DNA of 64,000 bases from JANQJA01 sp965267485 (GCA_965267485.1 OZ254080.1:4278001-4342000); one strand, 5' to 3'. Positions 33,533 to 41,861 are shown, numbered from the stretch's first letter. The notes: generated by a model from the sequence alone, not told the origin. A program made the numbers and translations.

Positions 33533-35077
33533 TCACTGCGCGCTGCCGGTGCCCGGCGTAAGCAACGTCAGTAACTTCTCGTACTGGAATGATTTCGCAA
33601 GTTTCCTGATATCTTGAACGACCGATTCTTCGAAACCTTTAAGATTTTCTAGCTGCCGAAGGATGCCGTCCTGGTCACCGCGCAGGATGGACTCGACCAG
33701 ACGGGCGCGACAGTCTTCGGGCAGTGAACTCACCTGCTCGGCGCTCAGGGGCTGGCGTTTCAGGACTTTCTTGCCGGCTTCGTAGGTGTACCGGACGCCG
33801 GTCAGGCGACTGATCTCACGGAGCAATTCCTCCTCAAGATACGGCTTGCGGATGAAGCCATCGGCACCGGAGTGAATGCACTCCGTGTAGTCTTCCTCGA
33901 ACGCGCTGGCGCTGATCATGACGATCGGGACATCACGCCCGCCGTCGGTGCTCTTGATGCGCCTGAGCGCCTCCAGACCGTCCAGACGCGGCATGCGCCG
34001 GTCCATGAGAACGAGCGCCGGTTGATCCTCGTCGAAGCGTGTCAGCGCCTCCATACCATCGTAGGCGGCCGATACGCTGAATCCGATGGATTCCAGGAAC
34101 GCGGTGGTGAATCGAATCGTGTCTCGATTGTCGTCGACGATCAGGATCTTGCAGGGTTCCGGTTCGCGAAGCCCGATGACCTTGCCCTTCTCCTCGAGCT
34201 CCGGCAGTTCGGCGTCTTCCTTGTAATCCGCCTCGACCGGCATTCTCAGCGTAAACACGCTGCCGACGCCGGGTTCGCTCTCCACCGAGAGATCTGCGCC
34301 GAGCAGGCGTGCATATTCCCGCGAGATCGTAAGACCAAGGCCGGTGCCCTCTTTCGCCGCGCTGCTCGGCAGCTGGTGGAACGGTTCAAACAGGCGTTCG
34401 ATCTGCTCGGCTTCAATGCCCTGGCCAGTGTCTTTCACGTCGACGACGAGAATCTTGCGATCCTCCTCGACATCGAGATCGATCGAGACAGTGACGGCGC
34501 CGTCGTCGGTGAACTTGATGGCGTTGGCGACCAGGTTGACGACAATCTGGCGCAGCTTGGCCTCATCTCCCCGGGCGTAATGCGGCGTTCGTGCGGACTG
34601 GGCGACATTGAGATCCAGCCCCTTCTCCGCGGCCTTCGGCCCGAGAATGACTTCGATCGCGTGAACGAGCTTCTCGACATCGAAGACGGTGTTCACGACT
34701 TCCATCCGTCCCACCTCGATCTTCGACAGGTCAAGGACGTCGTTGATCAGCGACAGCAGGTGCCGCGAACTCAGGATGATCTTTTCGAGGTGTTCGCTGT
34801 GTTCCGTGCCAAGCGCACCTTCCCGCAGCAGCATCTGGGCATAGCCAAGAATCGAGTTCAGGGGCGTGCGGATCTCGTGAGACATGTTGGCGAGGAAGAT
34901 GCCTTTGGTGTCATTCGCCTGCTCGGCCTGTTGCCTCGCCTTGAGGTGCTCTTGCACCCGCGCCTCGACTTCCTCTTCGATTTGCTCCGACAAGTGCTGG
35001 GCAGCCAGCTCATCCAGGGACTTGAAGCCCTTGGAATTGCCGCTGCCGTTCAACGCGATTGACGTCATGCTCTTCAT
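33533..35077 (-). CDS. Hybrid histidine kinase with C-terminal receiver
   Basis: 514 residues. The N-terminal 60 residues are a Glu-rich coiled coil (LSEQIEEEVEARVQEHLKAR) with no sensor domain or membrane helix. HisKA has NMSHEIRTPLNSILGYA. HATPase has N-box LVANAIKFTDDG, G1 KDTGQGIEAE and G2 GTGLGLTISREY. The receiver is at about 315-430 with Asp in ALVLMDRRMPRLDG. A roughly 80-residue helical tail follows, with no Hpt His motif seen. Input may be a protein partner such as the EAL-HDOD product encoded just upstream. Confidence 0.94.
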   Translation of the reverse strand: MKSMTSIALNGSGNSKGFKSLDELAAQHLSEQIEEEVEARVQEHLKARQQAEQANDTKGIFLANMSHEIRTPLNSILGYAQMLLREGALGTEHSEHLEKIILSSRHLLSLINDVLDLSKIEVGRMEVVNTVFDVEKLVHAIEVILGPKAAEKGLDLNVAQSARTPHYARGDEAKLRQIVVNLVANAIKFTDDGAVTVSIDLDVEEDRKILVVDVKDTGQGIEAEQIERLFEPFHQLPSSAAKEGTGLGLTISREYARLLGADLSVESEPGVGSVFTLRMPVEADYKEDAELPELEEKGKVIGLREPEPCKILIVDDNRDTIRFTTAFLESIGFSVSAAYDGMEALTRFDEDQPALVLMDRRMPRLDGLEALRRIKSTDGGRDVPIVMISASAFEEDYTECIHSGADGFIRKPYLEEELLREISRLTGVRYTYEAGKKVLKRQPLSAEQVSSLPEDCRARLVESILRGDQDGILRQLENLKGFEESVVQDIRKLAKSFQYEKLLTLLTPGTGSAQ

Positions 35078-35096
35078 TGATGATTCAAGGCCGAGG

Positions 35097-36332
35097 TCAG
35101 GCTTCAGTGCCCATCACTTCATTTACCCAATGGAGGCTCTCGAGGTACACCTCGTCATAGGACTCGATGTCGAGATCAGGCGACACCTGATCCCAGTATC
35201 CTTCGACATAATTGCTCGTCTGCTTGAGCATCTCGCCGAGTGGCCCGGCACCGTCGAGCACTGCCGCGCGAATCTGTTCGGTGACAGGCACCTGCTCCAG
35301 CATCGACTTCATGGAGGTATCCATGATGAGGTGCAGGCCCGACATCACACTTGCCAGGAAATACGCGCTCTTGTTCTTCGGGTCTGATTGCCTGGCAAGC
35401 AACTCGCACATCCTCGCCTTGACGAGCAGCGAACGGTACATCTCGGATGGCTTGTCGGACTTGTGGCTCATCGCCACGATCAGCGCGAGCTGACGCACCT
35501 GATCGTAGCCAAGCACGACGATCGTATCCGCGATCGACGTGATCTCACGAACCAGCGAGTATGCGGCGGAGTTCACGATACGCAGCAGCCGGTAGGTGAG
35601 GCCGGGGTCAGCCTGCACAATGTTCTCGATCTCCTCGGGTGTCGTGTTCGGTTGCTGCAGGGCAGAGACAAGCTGCAGGGCCGCGGACTGGTTTGCCTCG
35701 ATCCGCTTGCCCTCGTTCGACAGTGCCGTGGGCTGGCTCAGGAAGCTGCCCTGGAACATGTCAAAGCCCATTTCTGCGCACTCTTCGAGAAGCGCGACCG
35801 TGTCGATGTTCTCAGCCAGGCAAAGAATCCTGTCATGGCCGAGCAACTTGCCCAGGTTCTTCTTGTACTTGGGCTGCTCGAGCCTGCGCGCATCGAACCG
35901 GACAACCGCCATGTGCTTCAGAAGCGGCAATGTGCCTGGCTGGAAGTCGAAGTTTTCGAGAGAAATCTTGTAGCCGGACTTGATCAGGTGTTCGACCGCC
36001 TGGGCGAACATCTGGTGTCCACTGTCTGTCGCATCGAGTTCGACGACCAGGTCATCGGGCTCGCCATTGGTGTGAAGTGCGGATGCGGTGCTTGCCGGCA
36101 GCGTCACAAAGGCTGGCAGACGTTTGCTCTTGCCCGCCTCGCAGATGCTCGTGTACTCATCGAGAATGACGGTCGTCGCGACCGCAGAGTCTGCAAGAAA
36201 CGCACTGCTCGTGCTTTCCTCGTCGTTGTAGAGAAGCTTGTAGGCCACCACTTTCAGCGAGGCGTCGTAGATGGGCTGGCGCACCATCGTCAGTCTTGGG
36301 AGTTCGATCTCCGATTCGGCAGGAACGCTCAT
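35097..36332 (-). CDS. EAL-HDOD signalling protein with degenerate EAL domain
   Basis: 411 residues from the ATG at 36332. A GTG at 36344 would add 4 residues but sits too close to the AAGGAG. The EAL-like domain (about 10-200) lacks catalytic residues: the EALxR site reads YKLLY, DDFG reads LENFDF, and the metal-binding Glu of EVTE reads ELDATD. The HDOD domain (about 200-390) has DPGLTYRLLRIVNSAAYSL. EAL-HDOD (YuxH/CdgJ type) proteins act as adaptors that affect motility. First gene of a four-gene operon headed by a sigma-28 promoter. Confidence 0.92.
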   Translation of the reverse strand: MSVPAESEIELPRLTMVRQPIYDASLKVVAYKLLYNDEESTSSAFLADSAVATTVILDEYTSICEAGKSKRLPAFVTLPASTASALHTNGEPDDLVVELDATDSGHQMFAQAVEHLIKSGYKISLENFDFQPGTLPLLKHMAVVRFDARRLEQPKYKKNLGKLLGHDRILCLAENIDTVALLEECAEMGFDMFQGSFLSQPTALSNEGKRIEANQSAALQLVSALQQPNTTPEEIENIVQADPGLTYRLLRIVNSAAYSLVREITSIADTIVVLGYDQVRQLALIVAMSHKSDKPSEMYRSLLVKARMCELLARQSDPKNKSAYFLASVMSGLHLIMDTSMKSMLEQVPVTEQIRAAVLDGAGPLGEMLKQTSNYVEGYWDQVSPDLDIESYDEVYLESLHWVNEVMGTEA

Positions 36333-36423
36333 ACTGTGCCACACACTCCTTCAGGCGTTACGCCCTAACGCGCGATATTCATTGAGTTCCGTGATCGTCC
36401 GACAGTTGTCGGGGATAACATGC

Positions 36424-36450
36424 TTATCGACGAGGAGGTGGAATTCTTTA
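36424..36450 (-). promoter_or_regulatory. Sigma-28 (FliA) promoter of the EAL-HDOD operon
   Basis: On the minus strand TAAAGAAT, 11 bases, GTCGATAA, two to three deviations from consensus. It lies about 90 bases before the ATG at 36332. It would drive the EAL-HDOD, hybrid kinase, REC-kinase and REC-EAL genes. Confidence 0.7.
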
Positions 36451-36497
36451 GGGGAGGATCGCCAAAAGGCGACGGGTTACGATTCTTTACGCGGTGC

Positions 36498-39353
36498 TTA
36501 CAGGAGGCGTGCGAGCACGTCCTCATCGGAGAGATCCGGCGTCTGCAAAACGAACCGTGCACCGTTGCCCGCATCGGACGCGACCTGCTGCAGCGTCGCG
36601 CCATCGGCCCCGGTGTCGCCATGAAGCACGATGCCGCCAAACATGTGAGGCTGGTTCTGAAGCACAGCCAGCGCGGTCTCGGGACCATCAACGGCGAGTA
36701 CCGCCTTGCCCCGGCGTTCCAGCCGTTCGCCGAGCGCGTCCGCCCACGCGGATTCACCGACGAGCAGGACGACCTCGCCGGCATCGAGATGGCCGGGCAA
36801 CCGGACAAGCACCTCATACCCGTCACCGGACTCGGTGATGGTCTGGCTACCGCCCTCGTGATCGAGAATGCTGCGCGTGGTCGTGCGGTTGAAGGCAGAC
36901 TCCAGCTGACGCCATCTCGGACGCACGATGGGTTCGCTGGCAGTAACGAGGAGCTTCACCGCAAGGCCACCCTCATCGACGAGTTCGATGGCCAGCTTGC
37001 CGCCCACCGGTTCGAGATCAGAGATGGCCTCGAGCAAGTGAACAACGATGACCTGGGTCATCAGGTTCTCATGGATCAGCAGTTTGGCATCGCCGTGGCT
37101 GACGGATGTCTCGACGTCGACATGATAGGGCTTGACCAGCAGGCCGAGTCGCGACGATGCGTCAACAAGATGTCCGGCCTGCACTTCGGAAAGGTCGCCC
37201 ACAAGTACCCTCGCGAAGCCCATGTATCCCTGCACCATTTCCTGGCCGGCTTCCGCGGCGGTGCGGATCTCGCCAACGCTCTCAGGCACCGATTCGGCGT
37301 CGTCGCCGGCCGTGATCTCGATGAAGTCGGCATAGCCGAGAATCGCGGAGACTCGATTGTTGAAGTCGTGATTGGTACTGCGGCTGATGAGCTGCAGGCA
37401 CCACAGTTTCTGCAGATGCCAGCCGAGATGAAGCGGACGTGCCATTCCCGGCCGGCGCCGGTGTTTGGACTCTTCGAACAGTTCGATATTGGCAGCGACG
37501 CCAATGAACGTGACTCCGTCGAGTTCCTCGCGATAGATCTTGCCATCACCCCAGGGCTCCGCCTCGAACCGTGGATCGAGCAGACGGCAATCGGCCGCAC
37601 CGGGACAGTCGCTTTCTGCGTGAAGGATGTCGTGAATGTTGTCGCCGGCCGACATCGAACCACACAATGTGGTCAGGGCCTGAGTGAAGAACAGGATGCT
37701 GCCGTCGTCGGCGACGGCGGCGACCGGCAGGTCAATGCTGGAGGCAATCCATGATTCGATGCCCGCAAGCCTGGCCGACGGCTCTGCCGCTTCGCCGCGA
37801 CGCGATTCCCGGAAGACAAGCAGACGCCCGCCGGGGCCATCACCGAACGCCGCCTTCCATGATTCGACGGTCATCTGCCGGCCATTCTTCAGGGAGAGAA
37901 AGGCAGGAACCTCATCGCCCTGAAGTGCACCCTCGAGGTCATCGAGCTGGTCGGCAAGCTGATCGGCCATCGCATTGAACACCTGCTCCGTCGAAGCGTC
38001 AGCGCCAACTTCCCACTGCTGCCTGAACGCGGGGTTGCAGTCGACCATATGGCCCTCGTCGTCAAACACCAGTACGCCATCCGCGAACGCATCCATCAGC
38101 GCACCACGCGTCGCCTCGGCGCGGGAAAGATCGCCGAGCGCCCGGTTCCGGCGCGAGACCTCCTCCTCGACCTCGTCTCGCGCGGCATCGAGCATCGAAT
38201 CGAGTTTCGACCAGTCAGCGTCCCTGGCGCTGAGCGCCTCGAGCCTTTTCGCGTCGCGACGGGCGACGGCCGACTGCAGCAGTACCATCCACGACGCAAC
38301 AAGCAAGGAGGCGATCACGGCGGCGGCCCATACTGCACGTACCGGCCAGGCGACGCGCGAGGCGGGCAGTTCTACAGCGAGTCCGACACCGAGTTCTTCA
38401 AAGAACGCAGAAGTGCCAATGACTCGCTCACCGGTGTAGCTACGGTAGGGAAAGGTCCCGTCGCCACCGCCCTTCAGCGCTGCCGAGACGGCCGCGATGA
38501 GCGGCAGCTTTGTGCGGTCGTCAGAGGACCGGCCAGCGCCGAGATCCACAGCGGGCTCCCTCAGACTGACGTTGAGAATTGGATAGGGCTCATCAAGCAC
38601 GCCCGCGCGGGTCAGCACGTCGGTATGTGAGGGGCGGCTGAGAAGCACCGCCCGGGCGTCGAACAGATAGGCATCCAGGCCGTCAATTGTGCTCTCGATG
38701 ACATCGTCAGAGATTGTGTACGCATCGACCTCGAGTACCAGCCAGGCATCCGGTGCAATCTCGCCGAAAAACCAGCTGCTCGCTTCACGGTCCGAGCCGG
38801 TCGCACCCAGCGTCGTCGGGCGCGGCAGCGGCCGGACCCAACCGGCGCTGGCGGGATTCGACTCGAAGGCGGTCAGCGTCTGCGCTGTCAGCTCGCTGTC
38901 GCCGGCACCGATCGACCGGCCATCAGCGCGCACGAAGAGTGCCGTCGCGCCGGGAAAGTGTCGACGCAGCACGGCCAGGCGCTCGGTCAGCTCAAAACTG
39001 TTGGCAGCGAGGCATTCACCCTGACAGTCGCTGCGTCGCTCACCAATGAGCGCTGTGAGCTCCGGGTCCCGCGCATGCAGCGCAACCAGTCCGACCCGGC
39101 GATCGATAAGCCCGTTGAGTCGCGCGGTGATGCGCTCCCGCTCACTGGTCAGCGTCGTGGACACCGATGCGGTGTACCAGTTCGAGAACGTCGCCGCAGC
39201 GGCGGCCAGAAACAGCGTAGCAATCAGCCATCCGACAGCGAGTCTCGCTGTCATCGGCCGCTGCAGCAGATCGCGCAGAAAATGTCTTGCCGCCGAGCTG
39301 CCTTCGTCCGGAGAAGCCGCGTCCATACTGACCGCCAGTGTGCGTGAGAGCAT
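36498..39353 (-). CDS. Membrane sensor pseudo-kinase (PAS-PAS-HisKA-degenerate HATPase-degenerate REC)
   Basis: 951 residues (or 942 from an inner ATG at 39326). Membrane helices about 38-59 and 337-361 frame a periplasmic sensor of about 275 residues with two Cys (DCQGEC). Then a coiled coil, two PAS-like domains (about 420-525, 545-640) and HisKA with HDFNN (662-666). The ATPase region lacks N, G1 and G2 boxes: the N-box area reads VVHLLEAISDL and no GxGLGL is present. The receiver-like end (about 859-951) has IVLHGDTG, His911 replacing the phospho-acceptor Asp. It lies 49 bases after an OmpR-type regulator, probably cotranscribed. Phosphotransfer is doubtful; it may act as a scaffold or phosphatase. 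Confidence 0.85.
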   Translation of the reverse strand: MLSRTLAVSMDAASPDEGSSAARHFLRDLLQRPMTARLAVGWLIATLFLAAAAATFSNWYTASVSTTLTSERERITARLNGLIDRRVGLVALHARDPELTALIGERRSDCQGECLAANSFELTERLAVLRRHFPGATALFVRADGRSIGAGDSELTAQTLTAFESNPASAGWVRPLPRPTTLGATGSDREASSWFFGEIAPDAWLVLEVDAYTISDDVIESTIDGLDAYLFDARAVLLSRPSHTDVLTRAGVLDEPYPILNVSLREPAVDLGAGRSSDDRTKLPLIAAVSAALKGGGDGTFPYRSYTGERVIGTSAFFEELGVGLAVELPASRVAWPVRAVWAAAVIASLLVASWMVLLQSAVARRDAKRLEALSARDADWSKLDSMLDAARDEVEEEVSRRNRALGDLSRAEATRGALMDAFADGVLVFDDEGHMVDCNPAFRQQWEVGADASTEQVFNAMADQLADQLDDLEGALQGDEVPAFLSLKNGRQMTVESWKAAFGDGPGGRLLVFRESRRGEAAEPSARLAGIESWIASSIDLPVAAVADDGSILFFTQALTTLCGSMSAGDNIHDILHAESDCPGAADCRLLDPRFEAEPWGDGKIYREELDGVTFIGVAANIELFEESKHRRRPGMARPLHLGWHLQKLWCLQLISRSTNHDFNNRVSAILGYADFIEITAGDDAESVPESVGEIRTAAEAGQEMVQGYMGFARVLVGDLSEVQAGHLVDASSRLGLLVKPYHVDVETSVSHGDAKLLIHENLMTQVIVVHLLEAISDLEPVGGKLAIELVDEGGLAVKLLVTASEPIVRPRWRQLESAFNRTTTRSILDHEGGSQTITESGDGYEVLVRLPGHLDAGEVVLLVGESAWADALGERLERRGKAVLAVDGPETALAVLQNQPHMFGGIVLHGDTGADGATLQQVASDAGNGARFVLQTPDLSDEDVLARLL

Positions 39354-39402
39354 AAAGATACATTGTCGGCTTCGAGCGTGAAACCGACCCTGTCAGGGGC
39401 AA

Positions 39403-40119
39403 CTAGTGTAGACGTTCCACCTTGCCGGTGAACTTGTAGCCAGCGCCGCGAACGGTCTTGAGCAATGCCGGCCTCGAGGGCTCCGCCTCGATCTTCTTGC
39501 GAACCTTGCCCACCAGCACGTCAACGCTGCGATCGAGCGCGAAGCACTCCCGCCCGGCAATCGCGTTCATGATCTGGTCACGACTCAGCACCTTGTTCGG
39601 TGACCTGACCATCAGGGCCAGCAGTGAAAACTCATAGTTGGTGAGCTCGATCTCATGGCCGTCGTCGTCAACGAGCTCAAAAGTATCAAGGTCGAGCACG
39701 AACCTGTCGAAACGGACCTTGCCCTCGACCGTGACCTGTTCTTCGTGGTTGACGCGGCGGAGCAACGTACGCATGCGCGCCAGCAGTTCGCGCTGGTCGA
39801 ACGGTTTCGCGACAAAGTCGTCTGCACCGATCTCGAGTCCCAGCACGCGGTCTACCGGGTCTTCACTGCCAGTGACGATGATGATGCCGACCTTCTGGTT
39901 CTGTGCCCGAAGGTCGCGCGCGATGTCGAGACCATTGACGCCCGGCATATGAAGGTCGAGAAGAACGAGATCGGTCCGGTGTCGCTGGATCTGCTGGTGA
40001 ACCTGCTCACCGTTGTTCGCAATCTTCACGTCGAAGCCGACGTTCTGGAGGTAATTGCCGAGCATCCGGCAAATGTTCTGGTCATCGTCAACGACGAGAA
40101 CGCGGGCTTCCTGATTCAT
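39403..40119 (-). CDS. OmpR-family response regulator
   Basis: 238 residues from the ATG at 40119, which has GGAG eight bases upstream; a longer frame adds 23 residues of no family likeness. Receiver about 1-120 with Asp in LVLLDLHMPGVNG and Lys in VAKPFD. Winged helix about 135-235 with LTNYEFSLLALMVRSPNKVL and LLKTVRGAGYKF. Similar to the regulator at 30318-31052, most likely a paralogue. It is transcribed from a sigma-28 promoter together with the membrane pseudo-kinase encoded downstream. Confidence 0.94.
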   Translation of the reverse strand: MNQEARVLVVDDDQNICRMLGNYLQNVGFDVKIANNGEQVHQQIQRHRTDLVLLDLHMPGVNGLDIARDLRAQNQKVGIIIVTGSEDPVDRVLGLEIGADDFVAKPFDQRELLARMRTLLRRVNHEEQVTVEGKVRFDRFVLDLDTFELVDDDGHEIELTNYEFSLLALMVRSPNKVLSRDQIMNAIAGRECFALDRSVDVLVGKVRKKIEAEPSRPALLKTVRGAGYKFTGKVERLH

Positions 40120-40170
40120 GACTGAGACTCCACTGCGCCAATGAGGAATAAGGTCTTTCGTTGAATCAGA

Positions 40171-40197
40171 TTGTCGGCACGACTTCACAAAACTTTA
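40171..40197 (-). promoter_or_regulatory. Sigma-28 (FliA) promoter of the RR/pseudo-kinase operon
   Basis: On the minus strand TAAAGTTT, 11 bases, GCCGACAA: one deviation from the enteric consensus. It lies 52 bases before the regulator ATG and immediately after the stop of the GGDEF-like gene. Confidence 0.82.
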
Positions 40198-40219
40198 GAG
40201 GAAAGTTACGCCACGCTTA

Positions 40220-41065
40220 CTATCCGGCAGCCGCGAGCCGATCATCGTCTTCAGTCTTGTGGAGATACCCGGCAATGCTGTCGCCACCCTCGTCGATCGC
40301 AAACTGCAGCGCGATGCCCGCCTGTTCGATGAGGCGGTCGACATCCTCGTGACCTGCAAAGCTGGACAGGCCCATGGATACCGTGACCGAAATGTCCTCA
40401 CAGCCGTGAATGTGGATCTGTCGCGACAGATCCATGATTCGATCTGCGACGATCATCGCTTCGTCGTCGACGGAGTCCGACAGAACGACCAGAAAGCGCT
40501 CGCTCTCGATGCGGGCAACCGTGTCGACTTCGCGAACCGAACGTCTCAGGATGCTGCCGAAAACCTCAAGCATGTCGTTGGTGCCACGTTGACCGTGGCG
40601 GCCCAGGACCTCGACGTACTGGTCGATGCTGACGGCCAGCACACTGAAGCGATAGCCGGAGCGTTTGCTCATGGCAATGCAGCGTTCGATCTCCTCGCGA
40701 AGCACAGCCTCGTTGAAGCAACCCGAGATCTCGTCGATGCGGCGTACAGCGTTCAGCTCTTCCCGCAGCGCCGCGACTTTCTGCTCGGTGAGCTGGAGCT
40801 GGTATCGCGCGTTGCCGTAGTGTCCAACGGCGACATCGAGCGCATGGTTGATGACGCTGACGACCGCGACGGCAAGCAGCGCCACGGAACCCAGCAGCGG
40901 GAGCCATTGCTCAACCGGCGCGAGCAGCGCAACCAGCATCGCAACGATGAGATAGTTCGCGCCCAGGCAAAAGAGAATGCGTCCGCGGCGTACGGATTTT
41001 GCGGGCAGGGCCGTTGGCTCGATGGGCGGTTGCCCGAGCCAGGATTGTTTCGCTATGGGGAGCAC
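40220..41065 (-). CDS. Membrane GGDEF-like protein with broken signature motif
   Basis: 281 residues from a GTG with GAGGA six bases upstream. Two membrane helices (about 30-50 and 55-78), then a short coiled coil (about 88-108), then a GGDEF-fold domain (about 110-275). The signature reads IESERF where RxGGDEF is expected (ESERF at 187-191), so both Gly and the catalytic Asp/Glu order are lost. The upstream Asp of the metal site survives (VSIDQY). Diguanylate cyclase activity is unlikely; a binding or regulatory role is inferred. A sigma-28 promoter precedes it. Confidence 0.88.
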   Translation of the reverse strand: MLPIAKQSWLGQPPIEPTALPAKSVRRGRILFCLGANYLIVAMLVALLAPVEQWLPLLGSVALLAVAVVSVINHALDVAVGHYGNARYQLQLTEQKVAALREELNAVRRIDEISGCFNEAVLREEIERCIAMSKRSGYRFSVLAVSIDQYVEVLGRHGQRGTNDMLEVFGSILRRSVREVDTVARIESERFLVVLSDSVDDEAMIVADRIMDLSRQIHIHGCEDISVTVSMGLSSFAGHEDVDRLIEQAGIALQFAIDEGGDSIAGYLHKTEDDDRLAAAG

Positions 41066-41098
41066 GGGAAATCCTCGTTCGTCATTTCCGTCTTCAGT

Positions 41099-41125
41099 AC
41101 GTCGGCGAGCGAGCGGGATTCTTTA
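41099..41125 (-). promoter_or_regulatory. Sigma-28-like promoter of the GGDEF-like gene
   Basis: On the minus strand TAAAGAAT, 11 bases, GCCGACGT. The -35 TAAAG and -10 GCCGA are intact; the last bases of each box deviate. The predicted leader to the GTG is about 28 bases. An 8-base inverted repeat at 41113-41138 overlaps its -35 box. Confidence 0.65.
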
Positions 41126-41138
41126 GTAAAAATCCCGC
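41113..41138. repeat. Inverted repeat 1 in the divergent GGDEF/cNMP spacer
   Basis: GCGGGATT, 10 bases, AATCCCGC: perfect 8-base arms (41113-41120 and 41131-41138). It covers the -35 box of the sigma-28-like promoter at 41099-41125. Its right arm shares two bases with the left arm of the next inverted repeat. Candidate operator or RNA hairpin. Confidence 0.6.
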
Positions 41139-41185
41139 CTTGCCGGGAGAGGGAGATGGGAGGAAGGGAGTTCTCCCGGCAAGGC
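41137..41185. repeat. Inverted repeat 2 with purine-rich loop
   Basis: GCCTTGCCGGGAGA, 21-base loop made almost only of G and A, TCTCCCGGCAAGGC: perfect 14-base arms (41137-41150 and 41172-41185). No T-tract follows on either strand, so it is not an obvious terminator. The function is unknown. The rest of 41186-41318 shows nothing I can name. Confidence 0.75.
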
Positions 41186-41318
41186 AGGTATTGCCCGTTG
41201 AATCTGTGAGAGGCTATGCATCTCGCATGCCATGTTCCCGGATGCGGTGAAACGGCGCTTTCGCGACGGATCGGCCACCAGGGTGTCAGTATCGCGGCCA
41301 TCGAATGCCGTTCTCTCG

Positions 41319-41345
41319 TCAAGTTTTCGACAGGTCGCCCGATTA
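41319..41345 (+). promoter_or_regulatory. Sigma-28-like promoter of the cNMP-fold gene
   Basis: TCAAGTTT, 11 bases, CCCGATTA, closer to the pseudomonad form of the FliA site (TCAAG) than to the enteric form. Three deviations. The predicted start site falls at or within a few bases of the ATG at 41353, implying a leaderless transcript if real. Confidence 0.5.
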
Positions 41346-41352
41346 CTTGACC

Positions 41353-41859
41353 ATGCAGACCCACATTTTTGTTGCCTCCCGGGATCAGCGTATCGCAGGC
41401 GTGGCCGATCGCCCCGGCCTGTGCGATGCGATGGACGGGATCCGGTTCTTCAGGGATTTCTCCCGTGCCGAGATCGAAGCGCTCTCGGGCTTCGTTGAGC
41501 GCTACACCATTCCCGCGGGCGAGGCGCTGCTGATCGAGGGAGAGCGCGCACCGGGACTGTACTTCTTGCTGGCTGGCCGCGTGCGTCTGGACAAGCGTGA
41601 CGATAAAGATGTCCAGAAACCACTGGCAGTCGTTCGTCCCGGTTCGGTATTGGGAGAGGTCAGCATGATTGATCGCCAGCCTGTCTCGGCCACGGCCATC
41701 GCCATCGAGCCCGTGGACATCGTGCTGCTCCCTGCCGACAAGCTGGACCGGCTGTGCCGCCAGCGTCAGGGGCTCGCGATACGACTCATCTGGGCGCTCG
41801 CGCGGGAACTGAGTGCGCGACTGCGCAAGACCTCAGGCAGCCTCATCACCCATCTGTAG
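41353..41859 (+). CDS. Single-domain cyclic-nucleotide-fold protein without HTH
   Basis: 168 residues from ATG 41353; an upstream in-frame ATG at 41305 would add 16. A cNMP-binding fold (about 28-150) has FFRDFSRAEIEAL, GLYFLLAGRVRLD and PGSVLGEVSMIDRQPVSATA. The phosphate cassette keeps GE (101-102), but the cyclic-nucleotide Arg is Val (V111, PVSA instead of PRSA). A short helical tail (RLIWALARELSARLRKTSG) is the dimer helix; there is no DNA-binding domain. It could be a ligand-free adaptor or bind another nucleotide. Neither start has a good ribosome binding site. Confidence 0.85.
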   Translation: MQTHIFVASRDQRIAGVADRPGLCDAMDGIRFFRDFSRAEIEALSGFVERYTIPAGEALLIEGERAPGLYFLLAGRVRLDKRDDKDVQKPLAVVRPGSVLGEVSMIDRQPVSATAIAIEPVDIVLLPADKLDRLCRQRQGLAIRLIWALARELSARLRKTSGSLITHL

Positions 41860-41861
41860 TC

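Noticed and set aside
36420..37754. 444-codon plus-strand frame opposite the pseudo-kinase
   Set aside because: Antisense to a recognisable PAS/HisKA gene, with no family motif; a GC-rich shadow frame.
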